The notes: generated by a model not told the origin, from the letters alone. 40,679 nt of DNA from Patescibacteria group bacterium (GCA_016938835.1 JAFGTW010000053.1:1-40679), one strand, 5' to 3'. Shown: positions 16,133 through 24,089, counted from the stretch's first letter. Numbers and translations are program-made.

Positions 16133-18925
16133 ATGGAAAAAAATAAAGCAAAATTCATAATCATTGACGGCAACGCCTTGATTCACCGCAGCTTTCATGC
16201 CATTCCGCCAACACTCAGAACCAAAGACGGACGTTTAGTAAATGCTGTCTATGGCTTTAGCTCTTTTATTTTAAGAGCCTTTTTAGAATTGAGACCTGAA
16301 TTTGTTGTTCTAACTTTAGACCGCAAAGCGCCAACCTTTCGTCATGAAGAATACGCTGAATACAAAGCTACTCGCGTAAAAGCACCTGATGAACTATATG
16401 AGCAAATTCCGATTGTAAAAGAGGTGGCCCAAGTACTTGATATTCCTATCTTCGAAAAAGATGGCTTTGAAGCTGACGATTTAATTGGCACACTTGCTAA
16501 ACAAGCTAAAAAAAATAGTGACTGGCACAACATTATTATCACTGGTGATATGGATACCTTGCAATTAATTGATGATCGGACCAGTGTTTACACTATGAGT
16601 CGAGGCTTTAGCGATAGTATTTTATATGGAGCAAGTGAAGTTAAAGCAAAATATGGACTTAACCCTAATCAAATAGTTGACTACAAAGCTTTACGAGGAG
16701 ATGCTAGCGATAATATTCCGGGAGTAAAAGGTATAGGCGAAAAAGGTGCCACTGAATTATTGCAAAATTTTAAAACCTTAGACGGCGTTTATTTAGCCGC
16801 AGAAAAAGATAGCGATAAGATAAAGCCAAGAACCAAAGAATTATTATTAGCTGATAAAGACAAGGCCTATCTCAGCCAAAGCCTAGCAACAATTAATTGC
16901 GATGTGCCCATTAAAATTAATTGGGATCTATTTCGCCTTGATTCTTTTGATGAAGATGTAGCTATTAAATTATTTCAAGACTTAGAATTTAGATCTTTGC
17001 TGAACAAGTTAAAGCAAGTGAAAAATCTGCATCAAACTTCAACCAGCGCTGAAGTAGCTCTAGTTGAAACTGATAAATTTACACGCAATCAGAAGCAAAA
17101 AAAATATCATTTAATTCAAACAGAGAAAGAATTTACAAATTTTTTAAAAAACTTAAAAAAACAAAGCGCTTTTGCCGTCGATACCGAAACCGAAGGCCTT
17201 GACCCGCTAAATGCCAAGCTTTTAGGTCTATCTTTTTGTTGGCAAAATAATGAAGCCTACTATCTTCATCTTGATACTGCTACTCCTCAAAATCACGACT
17301 TGTTTAACTATCAACAAGATGCTTCAACAGAACATTCTTGGCTCAAACAATTAAAAGATATTTTAGAGGATGAAAAAATTAAAAAGTATGGTCATAATTT
17401 AAAATTTGATTGGCGCGTTTTAAAAAATAATGGAGTCATTTTAAAAGGCGTAGATTTTGACACACTTATTGCCTCCTATTTACTTCATCCAGAAACAAGA
17501 CAACATAACTTAGACAGCGTCTCTCTAAGGGAGTTAGGCTGGGAAAAAATAAGTACCGAAGATTTAATTGGCAAGGGTAAAGAGACTGTTTCTTTTTCTC
17601 AGGTACCGGCCGAGAAAATGACTCAGTATTCAGGCGAAGATGTTGATTGTGTTTGGCAGTTACAAAGTTTATTATTGTCTCAATTAAAAAAACAAAAATT
17701 AGAAAAATTATTCTATGAACTTGAGATGCCCTTGTTAACTGTTCTGGCAAAAATGGAAGAACGAGGCATTCAACTAAATCCTAGGCCCTTGAAAGTCTTA
17801 GCAAAAACCTTAGAAAAACGCTTAGAAGAAATTAGCAAAAAGGCATACGAGTTAGCTGGCACAGAATTTAATTTAAATTCTCCCAAACAACTACAAGTAA
17901 TTCTATTTGAAACTTTAGAATTGGATAAACTGGGGCTGAAAAAAACGAAAACAGGTATTTCCACCGCCGATGATGAATTAGAAAAGATTCGCGATCAACA
18001 TGAAATTGTGCCTCTAATTCAAGAATATCGTGAACTAAGCAAGCTTCAAAATACCTACGTGCTTGCTCTGCCGGAAATGATTAACAAAAAAGATGGGCGC
18101 ATTCACAGCAATTTTAATCAAAGCGTAACCGCTACTGGACGATTATCCTCAAGCGACCCCAATCTACAAAACATACCCACTCGTAGTCAGGAAGGACGAG
18201 AAATAAGAGCGGCTTTTACCGCCAGCCCGGGACACAAACTTCTTAGTCTTGATTATTCACAAATTGAATTGCGACTAGCTGCCCATATTTCTCAAGACAA
18301 AAAAATGATGGCAGCCTTTAAAAACGGAGAAGATATCCACACTGCTACAGCTGCTGCTATTAATAACGTCAAACTAGAAGATGTGACTAAAAAAATGCGC
18401 TATAGCGCTAAAGCAATTAATTTTGGCATTCTCTACGGACAAGGACCACACGGTCTTAGTCAAGGAGCCGGTATTAGTTATACTGAGGCTAGGGATTTTA
18501 TTAACCGCTACTTAGAAGTATACCCAGGCATAAAAAAAATGATGGATAAGTTCATCGCTGATGCCGAAAAAAATCTTTATTCCGAAACTCTTTTTAAACG
18601 TCGCCGTCCTTTACCAGAGTTAAGCTCTGAAATAGCGATGGTGCGTAAAGCGGCAGAAAGAATGGCCATTAATATGCCTATTCAAGGAACAGCTGCCGAC
18701 ATGATTAAACAGGCGATGTTAAATATTGATGAATTTCTACAAAGGAAAGAGCAAGAAATACAGCTATTACTTCAAGTACATGATGAATTGATTTTTGAGG
18801 TAAAAGCCGATAAGCTGGATGAATATAAAGAAGCTTTAAAAAAATTAATGGCCGAAGCCTTACCTCTTTCGATCCCAATAGTAGTTGAAGCTTCTTGGGG
18901 AGATAATTGGGGTGATTTGAAATAA
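16133..18925 (+). CDS. polA: DNA polymerase I
   Basis: Repair and Okazaki-fragment polymerase, 930 residues, close to the usual size. All three domains are visible: the N-terminal 5'-3' exonuclease/flap nuclease (IIDGNALIHRSFHA, EADDLIGTLA, TGDMDTLQL, GDASDNIPGVKGIGEKGA), a 3'-5' proofreading domain whose DxE pair appears intact (D350 and E352 in VDTETEGLDP, then the YSGEDVD motif), and the polymerase domain. In the last, motif A is SLDYSQIELR (D707), motif B is KAINFGILYGQG with Phe at the position that discriminates against dideoxynucleotides, and motif C is QVHDELIFEV (H883, D884). murD starts 5 bp after the stop, so polA heads the run polA-murD-murI-holA. Confidence 0.98.
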   Translation: MEKNKAKFIIIDGNALIHRSFHAIPPTLRTKDGRLVNAVYGFSSFILRAFLELRPEFVVLTLDRKAPTFRHEEYAEYKATRVKAPDELYEQIPIVKEVAQVLDIPIFEKDGFEADDLIGTLAKQAKKNSDWHNIIITGDMDTLQLIDDRTSVYTMSRGFSDSILYGASEVKAKYGLNPNQIVDYKALRGDASDNIPGVKGIGEKGATELLQNFKTLDGVYLAAEKDSDKIKPRTKELLLADKDKAYLSQSLATINCDVPIKINWDLFRLDSFDEDVAIKLFQDLEFRSLLNKLKQVKNLHQTSTSAEVALVETDKFTRNQKQKKYHLIQTEKEFTNFLKNLKKQSAFAVDTETEGLDPLNAKLLGLSFCWQNNEAYYLHLDTATPQNHDLFNYQQDASTEHSWLKQLKDILEDEKIKKYGHNLKFDWRVLKNNGVILKGVDFDTLIASYLLHPETRQHNLDSVSLRELGWEKISTEDLIGKGKETVSFSQVPAEKMTQYSGEDVDCVWQLQSLLLSQLKKQKLEKLFYELEMPLLTVLAKMEERGIQLNPRPLKVLAKTLEKRLEEISKKAYELAGTEFNLNSPKQLQVILFETLELDKLGLKKTKTGISTADDELEKIRDQHEIVPLIQEYRELSKLQNTYVLALPEMINKKDGRIHSNFNQSVTATGRLSSSDPNLQNIPTRSQEGREIRAAFTASPGHKLLSLDYSQIELRLAAHISQDKKMMAAFKNGEDIHTATAAAINNVKLEDVTKKMRYSAKAINFGILYGQGPHGLSQGAGISYTEARDFINRYLEVYPGIKKMMDKFIADAEKNLYSETLFKRRRPLPELSSEIAMVRKAAERMAINMPIQGTAADMIKQAMLNIDEFLQRKEQEIQLLLQVHDELIFEVKADKLDEYKEALKKLMAEALPLSIPIVVEASWGDNWGDLK

Positions 18926-18930
18926 AAAAT

Positions 18931-20247
18931 ATGTATCTACACTCACAAAACATCGCTTTACTTGGCCTAGGCAAAGAAAATTTAGCTTTGCTGCATTGGT
19001 TATTCAAAAATAAATACCAAGGACAAATAACTATTTGTGATTTTAGACAAAAAGAACAGCTAGAAGTTGTACTAAAAAATAATAAAATTAGTGCAGATAA
19101 AATCAAAAAATTAAAATGGAGACTACAGTTTTCTTTTAATAAAAACTTATTTGACTTTGAAATCTTATTTCGCTCGCCTGGCTGGTCTATACATTGTCCT
19201 GGAATACAAGAAGCTCTTAAACATAAAGTTCTATTAACTAGCGCTATGGAATTTTTCTTAGTCGCATGCCCTAGCAAAAACATCATTGGCGTTACTGGAA
19301 GTAAGGGCAAAGGTACTACCGCTTCTTTAATATATGAAATATTGAAGAAGGATGGCAGAAAGACATGGCTAGCTGGCAATATCGGCATCGCTCCCTTCAG
19401 TTTTTTTGATAAAATAAAAAAAACTGATTGGCTAGTTCTAGAATTATCCAGCTTTCAATTAGAAACACTAAACATCAGCCCTAAATATGCTGTTATTACT
19501 AATTTATTTAAAGAACACTTAGCTCCAGCCGATCCTTTAAATCCAAATTATCATCGTAGCTACCAAGATTATTGGCAGGCAAAGCTACAAATAACGCTTC
19601 ACCCTAATAATAAATTTTTAATAATTAACAACAAATTAAAACACAAAATAGGGCTTGAAAAAATAAACAGTAAAATTGTTTATTTTAAAGCAGCTAATTT
19701 ACCTACGGGCTTAAAAGGTAAATATAATCAAGAAAATATTGGTGCAGCTGTTGAAATTAGTAAGATATTAAAAATTTCTGCTCCAATTTATAAAGAAGTG
19801 ATTAACGACTTTCATAACCTTGAACATCGCTTAGAATTAGTAGCAAATAAAAACGGGGTAAAATATTTTGATAATAGTTTTTCCACCACTCCTGAAAGTA
19901 CCGTTTTAGACTTAGAATCTTTTAATGAACCTATTATTCAAATAGCAGGTGGGGCTGACAAAGGAGCTAATTTTAAAAAATTAGCCACCACTATTGCTAA
20001 AAAAGTAAAAACATTAATCCTCTTACCAGGTGAGGCCACACCTAGACTACTACAAGAAATACAAAAAACGAAATTCTCTAAAAGCCATATATTTATGGCG
20101 CAAGATATGAAAACAGCTGTTATGATAGCCAAAAAAAATACAAAAAAAGGAGATGTTGTTATTCTTTCTACTGCTTGTGCAAGTTTTGGTATTTTTAAAA
20201 ATTATAAAGAAAGAGGAGATCAATTCCAATATTATGTTAAAAAATAA
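18931..20247 (+). CDS. murD: UDP-N-acetylmuramoyl-L-alanine--D-glutamate ligase
   Basis: Adds D-Glu to UDP-MurNAc-L-Ala in cytoplasmic peptidoglycan synthesis. 438 residues with a three-domain Mur-ligase layout: an N-terminal Rossmann domain starting NIALLGLGKENLALL, the ATP loop GVTGSKGKGTT, LELSSFQLE and TNLFKEHL in the central domain, and the C-terminal domain with NDFHNLEHRLE, DNSFSTTPEST and GGADKGANF. It overlaps murI by 14 bases, so D-Glu supply (MurI) and D-Glu use (MurD) are translationally coupled. The DNSFSTTPEST and GGADKG segments are typical of MurD instead of MurC/E/F. Confidence 0.95.
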   Translation: MYLHSQNIALLGLGKENLALLHWLFKNKYQGQITICDFRQKEQLEVVLKNNKISADKIKKLKWRLQFSFNKNLFDFEILFRSPGWSIHCPGIQEALKHKVLLTSAMEFFLVACPSKNIIGVTGSKGKGTTASLIYEILKKDGRKTWLAGNIGIAPFSFFDKIKKTDWLVLELSSFQLETLNISPKYAVITNLFKEHLAPADPLNPNYHRSYQDYWQAKLQITLHPNNKFLIINNKLKHKIGLEKINSKIVYFKAANLPTGLKGKYNQENIGAAVEISKILKISAPIYKEVINDFHNLEHRLELVANKNGVKYFDNSFSTTPESTVLDLESFNEPIIQIAGGADKGANFKKLATTIAKKVKTLILLPGEATPRLLQEIQKTKFSKSHIFMAQDMKTAVMIAKKNTKKGDVVILSTACASFGIFKNYKERGDQFQYYVKK

Positions 20248-21052
20248 AAAAATTAACATCGGCGTCTTTGATTCTGGTTTAGGAGGTTTAACTGTCTTAA
20301 AACATTTCCTTAAAGAACTGCCACAATATAATTATTACTATTTAGGAGACACTGCCCGTCTGCCTTATGGCGGTCATTCCAAAGAAGTAATTTATCGCTA
20401 CGCCAAAGAGGCTGTAGATTTTTTATTTGATCAGGGGTGTCAATTAATAGTATTAGCCTGTAACACCGCCTCTGCTCAAGCACTCCGTCGTTTACAACAA
20501 GATTATCTACCAAATAAATATCCGGACAGGCGTATTCTTGGGGTTATTATTTCTTTGGCTGAAAAAGCTAGTACTCATAAAAAAGTGGGAGTTATTGGCA
20601 CACGCGCCACTATTTCTTCCAATGTTTACGAACAAGAAATAAAAAAATTAAATTCAAAAAGCAAAATTTATCAGAATAGCGCACCTTTACTAGTACCTTT
20701 AATTGAAGAGGGAATGGCCGGAAAAGATGTGACAAATAAAATTTTAAAAAAATATCTATCGCCGCTTAAAAAAGAAAATGTAGACACTCTGATTCTTGGT
20801 TGTACTCATTATCCATTTTTACTAAATGATGTCCGTCGTATCATGGGAAAAAATTGCGATGTTTCTGATCCAGGATTAATTGTGGCTTACAGTTTAAACG
20901 CATATCTAGATAGACATCCAGAGTTTAAGTGTTCTGATAAAAAATTAGGAGAAAGACATTTCTTTTTGACCGATCGACCAGAAAATTTTATCCTCTTAGG
21001 AGAGAAATTTTTAGGTGAAAAAATAAATAATTGGCAAATTGTTTCTTTATGA
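20234..21052 (+). CDS. murI: Glutamate racemase
   Basis: Makes D-glutamate for peptidoglycan. The start is ATG 20234 (MLKNKKINIGVFDSGLGG); sequence further upstream in this frame belongs to murD. 272 residues with the two catalytic cysteines in LACNTASA (C76) and LGCTHYPF, and Asp13 in FDSGLGG. It ends TGA within ATGA (21049-21052), where holA begins, so stop and start overlap by four bases. This is one of the TGA stops showing that the organism uses the ordinary code for TGA. Confidence 0.96.
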   Translation: MLKNKKINIGVFDSGLGGLTVLKHFLKELPQYNYYYLGDTARLPYGGHSKEVIYRYAKEAVDFLFDQGCQLIVLACNTASAQALRRLQQDYLPNKYPDRRILGVIISLAEKASTHKKVGVIGTRATISSNVYEQEIKKLNSKSKIYQNSAPLLVPLIEEGMAGKDVTNKILKKYLSPLKKENVDTLILGCTHYPFLLNDVRRIMGKNCDVSDPGLIVAYSLNAYLDRHPEFKCSDKKLGERHFFLTDRPENFILLGEKFLGEKINNWQIVSL

Positions 21053-22017
21053 TATTTTTTCTCTACGGCAGCGATTCTTTTCGTCGTCGACAAAAACTAA
21101 ATGAGTTAAAAGAACGCTTTATGTCGGCGGTTGATGCTTTAGGACAGAGCTTAATTGTGCTTGATGACAGCAAGACTAATCCTCAAGAATTACAAGAAAA
21201 AATTAGCAGCGGCTCTTTGTTTACTAAAAAAAGAATGATTGTCATTGAAAATATTTTTGCCAACAAAAACGAGGCCGTCTTTACTCTACTACTAAGTGTT
21301 TGTGCTAAAAATGCTGGTGCCGATGATAATGCCATCGTTTTTAACGAGGAGGATATTGTTGCCAGCAAGCTAAAAGCTGAAGCTAAAAAACTAAACAACT
21401 GGTTAAAAAAACAACCCTTTGTCCAAGAGTTTAAAGCTTTAAATCCTGCTCAAGTAATTGCCTTTGCCCAAAAAGAAATTCAAGAACGAAAAAGTAAAAT
21501 TGAAATATCTGCCTTAAATCTTTTATGTACACGTACCGGCAATGATTTATGGCAACTAAATAATGAGATTGCTAAATTAACCGCGGCCACTGGAGATAAA
21601 ATTATTAGTAAAAATTTAGTGGAAGAATTAGTGAAAAATGAAATTGATGATAATATTTTTGCCCTTACCGATGCCTTAGGCTCAAAGAATATAAAGACGT
21701 CTCTGCAACTACTAGAAGAACAGTTTGCTGCTGGTCTTAGTGCCGAATATATTCTAGCCATGTTCCTGCGTCAATTTAAAATAATGCTGGAAATAAAAGT
21801 TATTCAAAATCAAGGTAATGTTAGTGAGTCAATGATTGCCAGTAAACTTAAGCTACATCCTTTTGTGGTAAAAAAAGGCTTAAGTCAAAGTAATAAGTTT
21901 TCCTTAGATGAGCTAAGCAATCTTTGGGAACAATTATTAGAGCTTGATTTTCGTCAAAAAAAGGGACAAGTTGATATCAAAAGTGAGCTTTATGCTCTTA
22001 TCGCTGGACTACTGTAA
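21049..22017 (+). CDS. holA: DNA polymerase III subunit delta
   Basis: Clamp-loader subunit that opens the sliding clamp. The start ATG 21049 overlaps the murI stop (ATGA), giving 322 residues. It begins MIFFLYGSDSFRRRQKLNELK, the usual start of HolA proteins (LYGxDxFL..), and continues with the ATPase-like fold without a functional P-loop, then a helical collar domain (LQLLEEQFAAGLSAEYILAMFLRQFK; LHPFVVKKGLSQSNKFS; ELDFRQKKGQVD). Last gene of the polA run. A promoter for the tRNA array follows at once. Confidence 0.9.
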   Translation: MIFFLYGSDSFRRRQKLNELKERFMSAVDALGQSLIVLDDSKTNPQELQEKISSGSLFTKKRMIVIENIFANKNEAVFTLLLSVCAKNAGADDNAIVFNEEDIVASKLKAEAKKLNNWLKKQPFVQEFKALNPAQVIAFAQKEIQERKSKIEISALNLLCTRTGNDLWQLNNEIAKLTAATGDKIISKNLVEELVKNEIDDNIFALTDALGSKNIKTSLQLLEEQFAAGLSAEYILAMFLRQFKIMLEIKVIQNQGNVSESMIASKLKLHPFVVKKGLSQSNKFSLDELSNLWEQLLELDFRQKKGQVDIKSELYALIAGLL

Positions 22018-22036
22018 AAATAGCCATAAACAGCTC

Positions 22037-22065
22037 TTGCTTTTTTATTCTCCTTCTGTTATATT
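22037..22065 (+). promoter_or_regulatory. Promoter for the tRNA-Ile/fMet/Phe cluster
   Basis: TTGCTT (22037-22042), 17 bp, TATATT (22060-22065). It starts 20 bp after holA and would begin transcription about 45 bases before tRNA-Ile. Confidence 0.6.
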
Positions 22066-22118
22066 TTAGCAAGAAGTTGCCAGAAACTGATTTTTTATTG
22101 TTATTTTCCTAAAATAAA

Positions 22119-22192
22119 GGGCAATTAGCTCAGTTGGTTAGAGCGCAACACTGATAATGTTGAGGTCGGAGGTTCGAATCCTCCATTGCCCA
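22119..22192 (+). tRNA. tRNA-Ile (anticodon GAT)
   Basis: Acceptor GGGCAAT with ATTGCCC, anticodon arm CAACA-CTGATAA-TGTTG, T-loop TTCGAAT. CCA is not encoded. Confidence 0.96.
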
Positions 22193-22216
22193 CACCTCTT
22201 TTCACAATTAAATTAT

Positions 22217-22289
22217 AGCGGGATAGAGCAGTTGGCAGCTCGCCAGGCCCATAACCTGGAGGTCGTCGGTTCGAATCCGACTCCCGCAA
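22217..22289 (+). tRNA. Initiator tRNA-Met (anticodon CAT) with C33
   Basis: Identified as initiator because base 1 (A) is unpaired opposite A72 while bases 2-7 GCGGGA pair with TCCCGC, and the D-stem has A11-T24. The anticodon arm is CCAGG-CCCATAA-CCTGG. Two features are odd for a bacterial initiator: position 33 is C where T is nearly universal, and the 29-41 pair is A-T where three consecutive G-C pairs are usual. CCA is not encoded. Confidence 0.93.
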
Positions 22290-22306
22290 CTTGTTTTCAG
22301 ATTCAG

Positions 22307-22378
22307 GCCTCGGTAGCTCAGTGGTAGAGCAAAGGACTGAAAATCCTTGTGTCGTCAGTTCGATTCTGACCCGAGGCA
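22307..22378 (+). tRNA. tRNA-Phe (anticodon GAA)
   Basis: Acceptor GCCTCGG with CCGAGGC, anticodon arm AAGGA-CTGAAAA-TCCTT, T-loop TTCGATT. CCA is not encoded. Confidence 0.96.
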
Positions 22379-22384
22379 CAATTG

Positions 22385-22451
22385 GTAAAAAGGCTATAAA
22401 GTTATAAAGAAGTGCTAGATAAATTTATTTATAGCTTTATAGCCTTTTTAC
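22385..22451 (+). terminator. Long inverted repeat / bidirectional terminator after tRNA-Phe
   Basis: 22385-22401 pairs perfectly with 22435-22451 (17 bp) and the pairing continues inward with TTATAAA/TTTATAG for 7 more bp with one wobble. T-runs lie on the 3' side in both directions. The stem is much longer than the other terminators in the window. Confidence 0.65.
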
Positions 22452-22469
22452 TACAAGGAAAAAAGATTT

Positions 22470-22543
22470 CGGGGTATGGCCTAATTGGCTAGGGCGCCTG
22501 CTTTGGGAGCAGGAGATTCTGGGTTCAAGTCCCAGTACCCCGA
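22470..22543 (+). tRNA. tRNA-Pro (anticodon TGG)
   Basis: Acceptor CGGGGTA with TACCCCG, anticodon arm CCTGC-TTTGGGA-GCAGG, T-loop TTCAAGT. The bases after the discriminator A are CCA (22544-22546), so this is the only tRNA here with an apparent encoded CCA; those bases also start the hairpin that follows. Confidence 0.95.
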
Positions 22544-22627
22544 CCACGTAAAACGTGGCGAGCGTCATAGAACATGGCGAACGACACGAAGCCGTTTTGC
22601 AAGACGGGTCCCAATGCTCCGGCATTA
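22544..22627 (+). other. G+C-rich island with three hairpins after tRNA-Pro
   Basis: Clearly richer in G+C than its flanks. Hairpin 1: CCACGT/ACGTGG (22544-22558, loop AAA). Hairpin 2: CCGTT/GACGG (22592-22607). Hairpin 3: AATGC/GCATT with a UCCG (UNCG-type) tetraloop (22613-22626). The first half also holds an imperfect direct repeat (around TGGCGAGCG and TGGCGAACG). It may be the 3' trailer of tRNA-Pro or a small RNA; no known family recognised. Confidence 0.35.
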
Positions 22628-22683
22628 TCTTAATTTAGCCAATTTTAAATAAAAAAATTTTCATTACTAAAGAGGCTTAGGCC

Positions 22684-22712
22684 TTGATTTTTATTTAGTT
22701 TTGTGCTAACAT
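22684..22712 (+). promoter_or_regulatory. Promoter for rpsT
   Basis: TTGATT (22684-22689), 17 bp, TAACAT (22707-22712) with TGC just before the -10. Leader of about 36 bases. Confidence 0.6.
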
Positions 22713-22754
22713 AGGATTACTTTTAATAATTTACCTAATTTATCAAAACTTAGT

Positions 22755-23015
22755 ATGCCAAATAAGAAATCGGCGCAAAAAGAATTACGTAAGAGCGTAA
22801 AAAGAGAAGCCGCCAATGTTAAAGTAAAAAATGTGATGAAAACTACAGTTAAAAAAAGTTTAAAGAAAGTTTTAGCTGAAGATAAGAGTGTTAAAGAAGA
22901 CTTAGCTTTAATTATGAAAGCAGTAGATAAGGCTGCCAAGAAAGGTGTAATCAAAAAACAAGCAGCCAATCGTAAGAAATCACGTTTAGCCAAAAAAATA
23001 AACTCACTTAAATAA
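22755..23015 (+). CDS. rpsT: 30S ribosomal protein bS20
   Basis: 86-residue, lysine-rich, helical protein that binds 16S rRNA early in 30S assembly. It starts MPNKKSAQKELRKSVKREAAN and ends KKGVIKKQAANRKKSRLAKKIN, the typical N- and C-terminal helices of bS20. It is followed after 65 bases by rpsO, so the two small-subunit proteins are probably expressed together. Confidence 0.95.
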   Translation: MPNKKSAQKELRKSVKREAANVKVKNVMKTTVKKSLKKVLAEDKSVKEDLALIMKAVDKAAKKGVIKKQAANRKKSRLAKKINSLK

Positions 23016-23031
23016 TTTTAAACAACACTTC

Positions 23032-23066
23032 TTCTGGGAGACGGGTGAAAGTCCCCTTTCTCGGAA
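23032..23066 (+). promoter_or_regulatory. Hairpin in the rpsO leader, possible S15 site
   Basis: TTCT/GGAA (23032-23035 with 23063-23066), GAG/CTC (23038-23040 with 23060-23062) and GGG/CCC (23043-23045 with 23053-23055) stack into a bulged hairpin 15 bases upstream of the rpsO ATG. S15 autoregulates through differing leader structures in other bacteria; that this is such a site is inference. Confidence 0.35.
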
Positions 23067-23080
23067 AAAGCGAAAAATTT

Positions 23081-23467
23081 ATGTTAGATAAAAAAACTAA
23101 AGAGAAAGTAATTAAAAAATATCGCGTTCATGATACTGACACCGGCTCACCTCAAGTTCAAATTGCTATTTTAACCGAAGAAATTAAACAATTAACCGAG
23201 CATTTAAAACAACACAAGCATGACTATTCTTCTCGCCGCGGTTTATTAAAAAAAGTCAGTGAACGTCGCAAACTTCTCAAATATTTACAAAAGGAAAATA
23301 GCGATCAATTCAAAGAATTAGCTGAAAAGTTAAAGCTCCGAATTGCTCAAAAACTTCAAGCCGAAGAAGACGAAGAAAAAGCTAAAGAAAAGAAATATAT
23401 TGTTGCCAGTGAAGACGAGGACGAAACTTTAGAAGTTGATCCAAAAGAAGCTGAAGACAAAAAATAA
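23081..23467 (+). CDS. rpsO: 30S ribosomal protein bS15/uS15 with acidic C-terminal tail
   Basis: Binds the central domain of 16S rRNA. The start is ATG 23081 (MLDKKTKEKVIKKYRVHDTD); an upstream GTG at 23045 would add residues encoded by the leader hairpin and is rejected. The core matches S15: HDTDTGSPQVQIAILTEEI, LTEHLKQHKHDYSSRRGLLKKVSERRKLLKYL. S15 is usually about 89 residues; this one has 128, the extra about 40 being rich in Glu, Asp and Lys with few hydrophobics. It ends 5 bp before the NYN gene. Confidence 0.95.
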   Translation: MLDKKTKEKVIKKYRVHDTDTGSPQVQIAILTEEIKQLTEHLKQHKHDYSSRRGLLKKVSERRKLLKYLQKENSDQFKELAEKLKLRIAQKLQAEEDEEKAKEKKYIVASEDEDETLEVDPKEAEDKK

Positions 23468-23472
23468 ATCAA

Positions 23473-23973
23473 ATGATAAAACATAAAGAACAACGCGTTG
23501 GCATCCTTGTCGATGTTGCAAATATGTATCACTCTGCTAAAAATCTATATAGCAGACGCGTTAACTTTAAAGAAATTTTAACTAAAGCAGTGGCTGACCG
23601 AAAATTAATTCGGGCCACTGCTTATGTTATACACTCAGAAAGCGAAGAAGAGACCGCCTTTTTTGAAGCTCTAAGCCAGCAAGGGTTTGAAGTGCGTATG
23701 AAAGACTTGCAAATTTTTGCTGGAGGAGCTAAAAAAGCTGACTGGGATGTTGGGATTGCCATTGACGCTATTAAACTAGCCGATAAACTAGACGTTATTA
23801 TTATTGTTTCCGGAGATGGTGATTATTTACCATTAGTTTCTTACCTACAAAATAACAAAGGCTGTTTAGTAGAAGTAATGGCGTTTAGAAAAACTTGTTC
23901 ATCACGACTAATTGAAGAGGTTGATGATTTCACTGATCTAGGTTCAGATCGTAAATATCTTCTTGGTCGTTAA
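23473..23973 (+). CDS. NYN (PIN-like) domain protein, LabA/DUF88-type ribonuclease
   Basis: 166 residues forming a single NYN domain, a PIN-like nuclease fold. The conserved acidic residues are present: Asp14 in ILVDVANMY, Asp90/Asp92/Asp98 in KADWDVGIAID, and Asp115/Asp117 in VSGDGDYLPLV. Proteins of this type are predicted or shown metal-dependent RNases. It lies 5 bp after rpsO and 132 bp before pnp, in a stretch that also encodes an RNA-degrading phosphorylase, so an RNA-processing role is plausible. No substrate is known to me. Confidence 0.8.
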   Translation: MIKHKEQRVGILVDVANMYHSAKNLYSRRVNFKEILTKAVADRKLIRATAYVIHSESEEETAFFEALSQQGFEVRMKDLQIFAGGAKKADWDVGIAIDAIKLADKLDVIIIVSGDGDYLPLVSYLQNNKGCLVEVMAFRKTCSSRLIEEVDDFTDLGSDRKYLLGR

Positions 23974-23999
23974 AATACAAATTAATAAATTAAAGTTTT

Positions 24000-24089
24000 G
24001 GCCTTTAAATAGATAGTGCTGTATACCCTTCGAATATAATCATCTTGATTGTCTTTGCGAAAATATTACAGTTCTGTAATTTAAAGGTC
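24000..24089 (+). promoter_or_regulatory. Structured leader of pnp
   Basis: GGCCTTTAAA (24000-24009) pairs with TTTAAAGGTC (24080-24089) over 10 bp with one G-U, and a local hairpin ATTACAG/CTGTAAT (24065-24080) abuts the right arm. A TATAAT (24035-24040) sits inside but has no convincing -35. In E. coli the pnp leader is a long stem used for autoregulation; a similar use here is inference. Confidence 0.4.

Noticed and set aside
22125-22625. Minus-strand frames across the tRNA cluster with GLEPRIS-like peptides
   Set aside because: Such peptides are classic artefacts of translating tRNA genes in antisense.
22574-22633. A 19-codon frame beginning M-A-N-D and ending A-L-S, reminiscent of a tmRNA tag
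   Set aside because: There is no tRNA-Ala-like acceptor/T-arm around it, the neighbouring tRNA-Pro is an ordinary tRNA, and the match is short.
23045-23080. Upstream GTG start of rpsO
   Set aside because: The added residues do not belong to S15 and overlap the leader hairpin.
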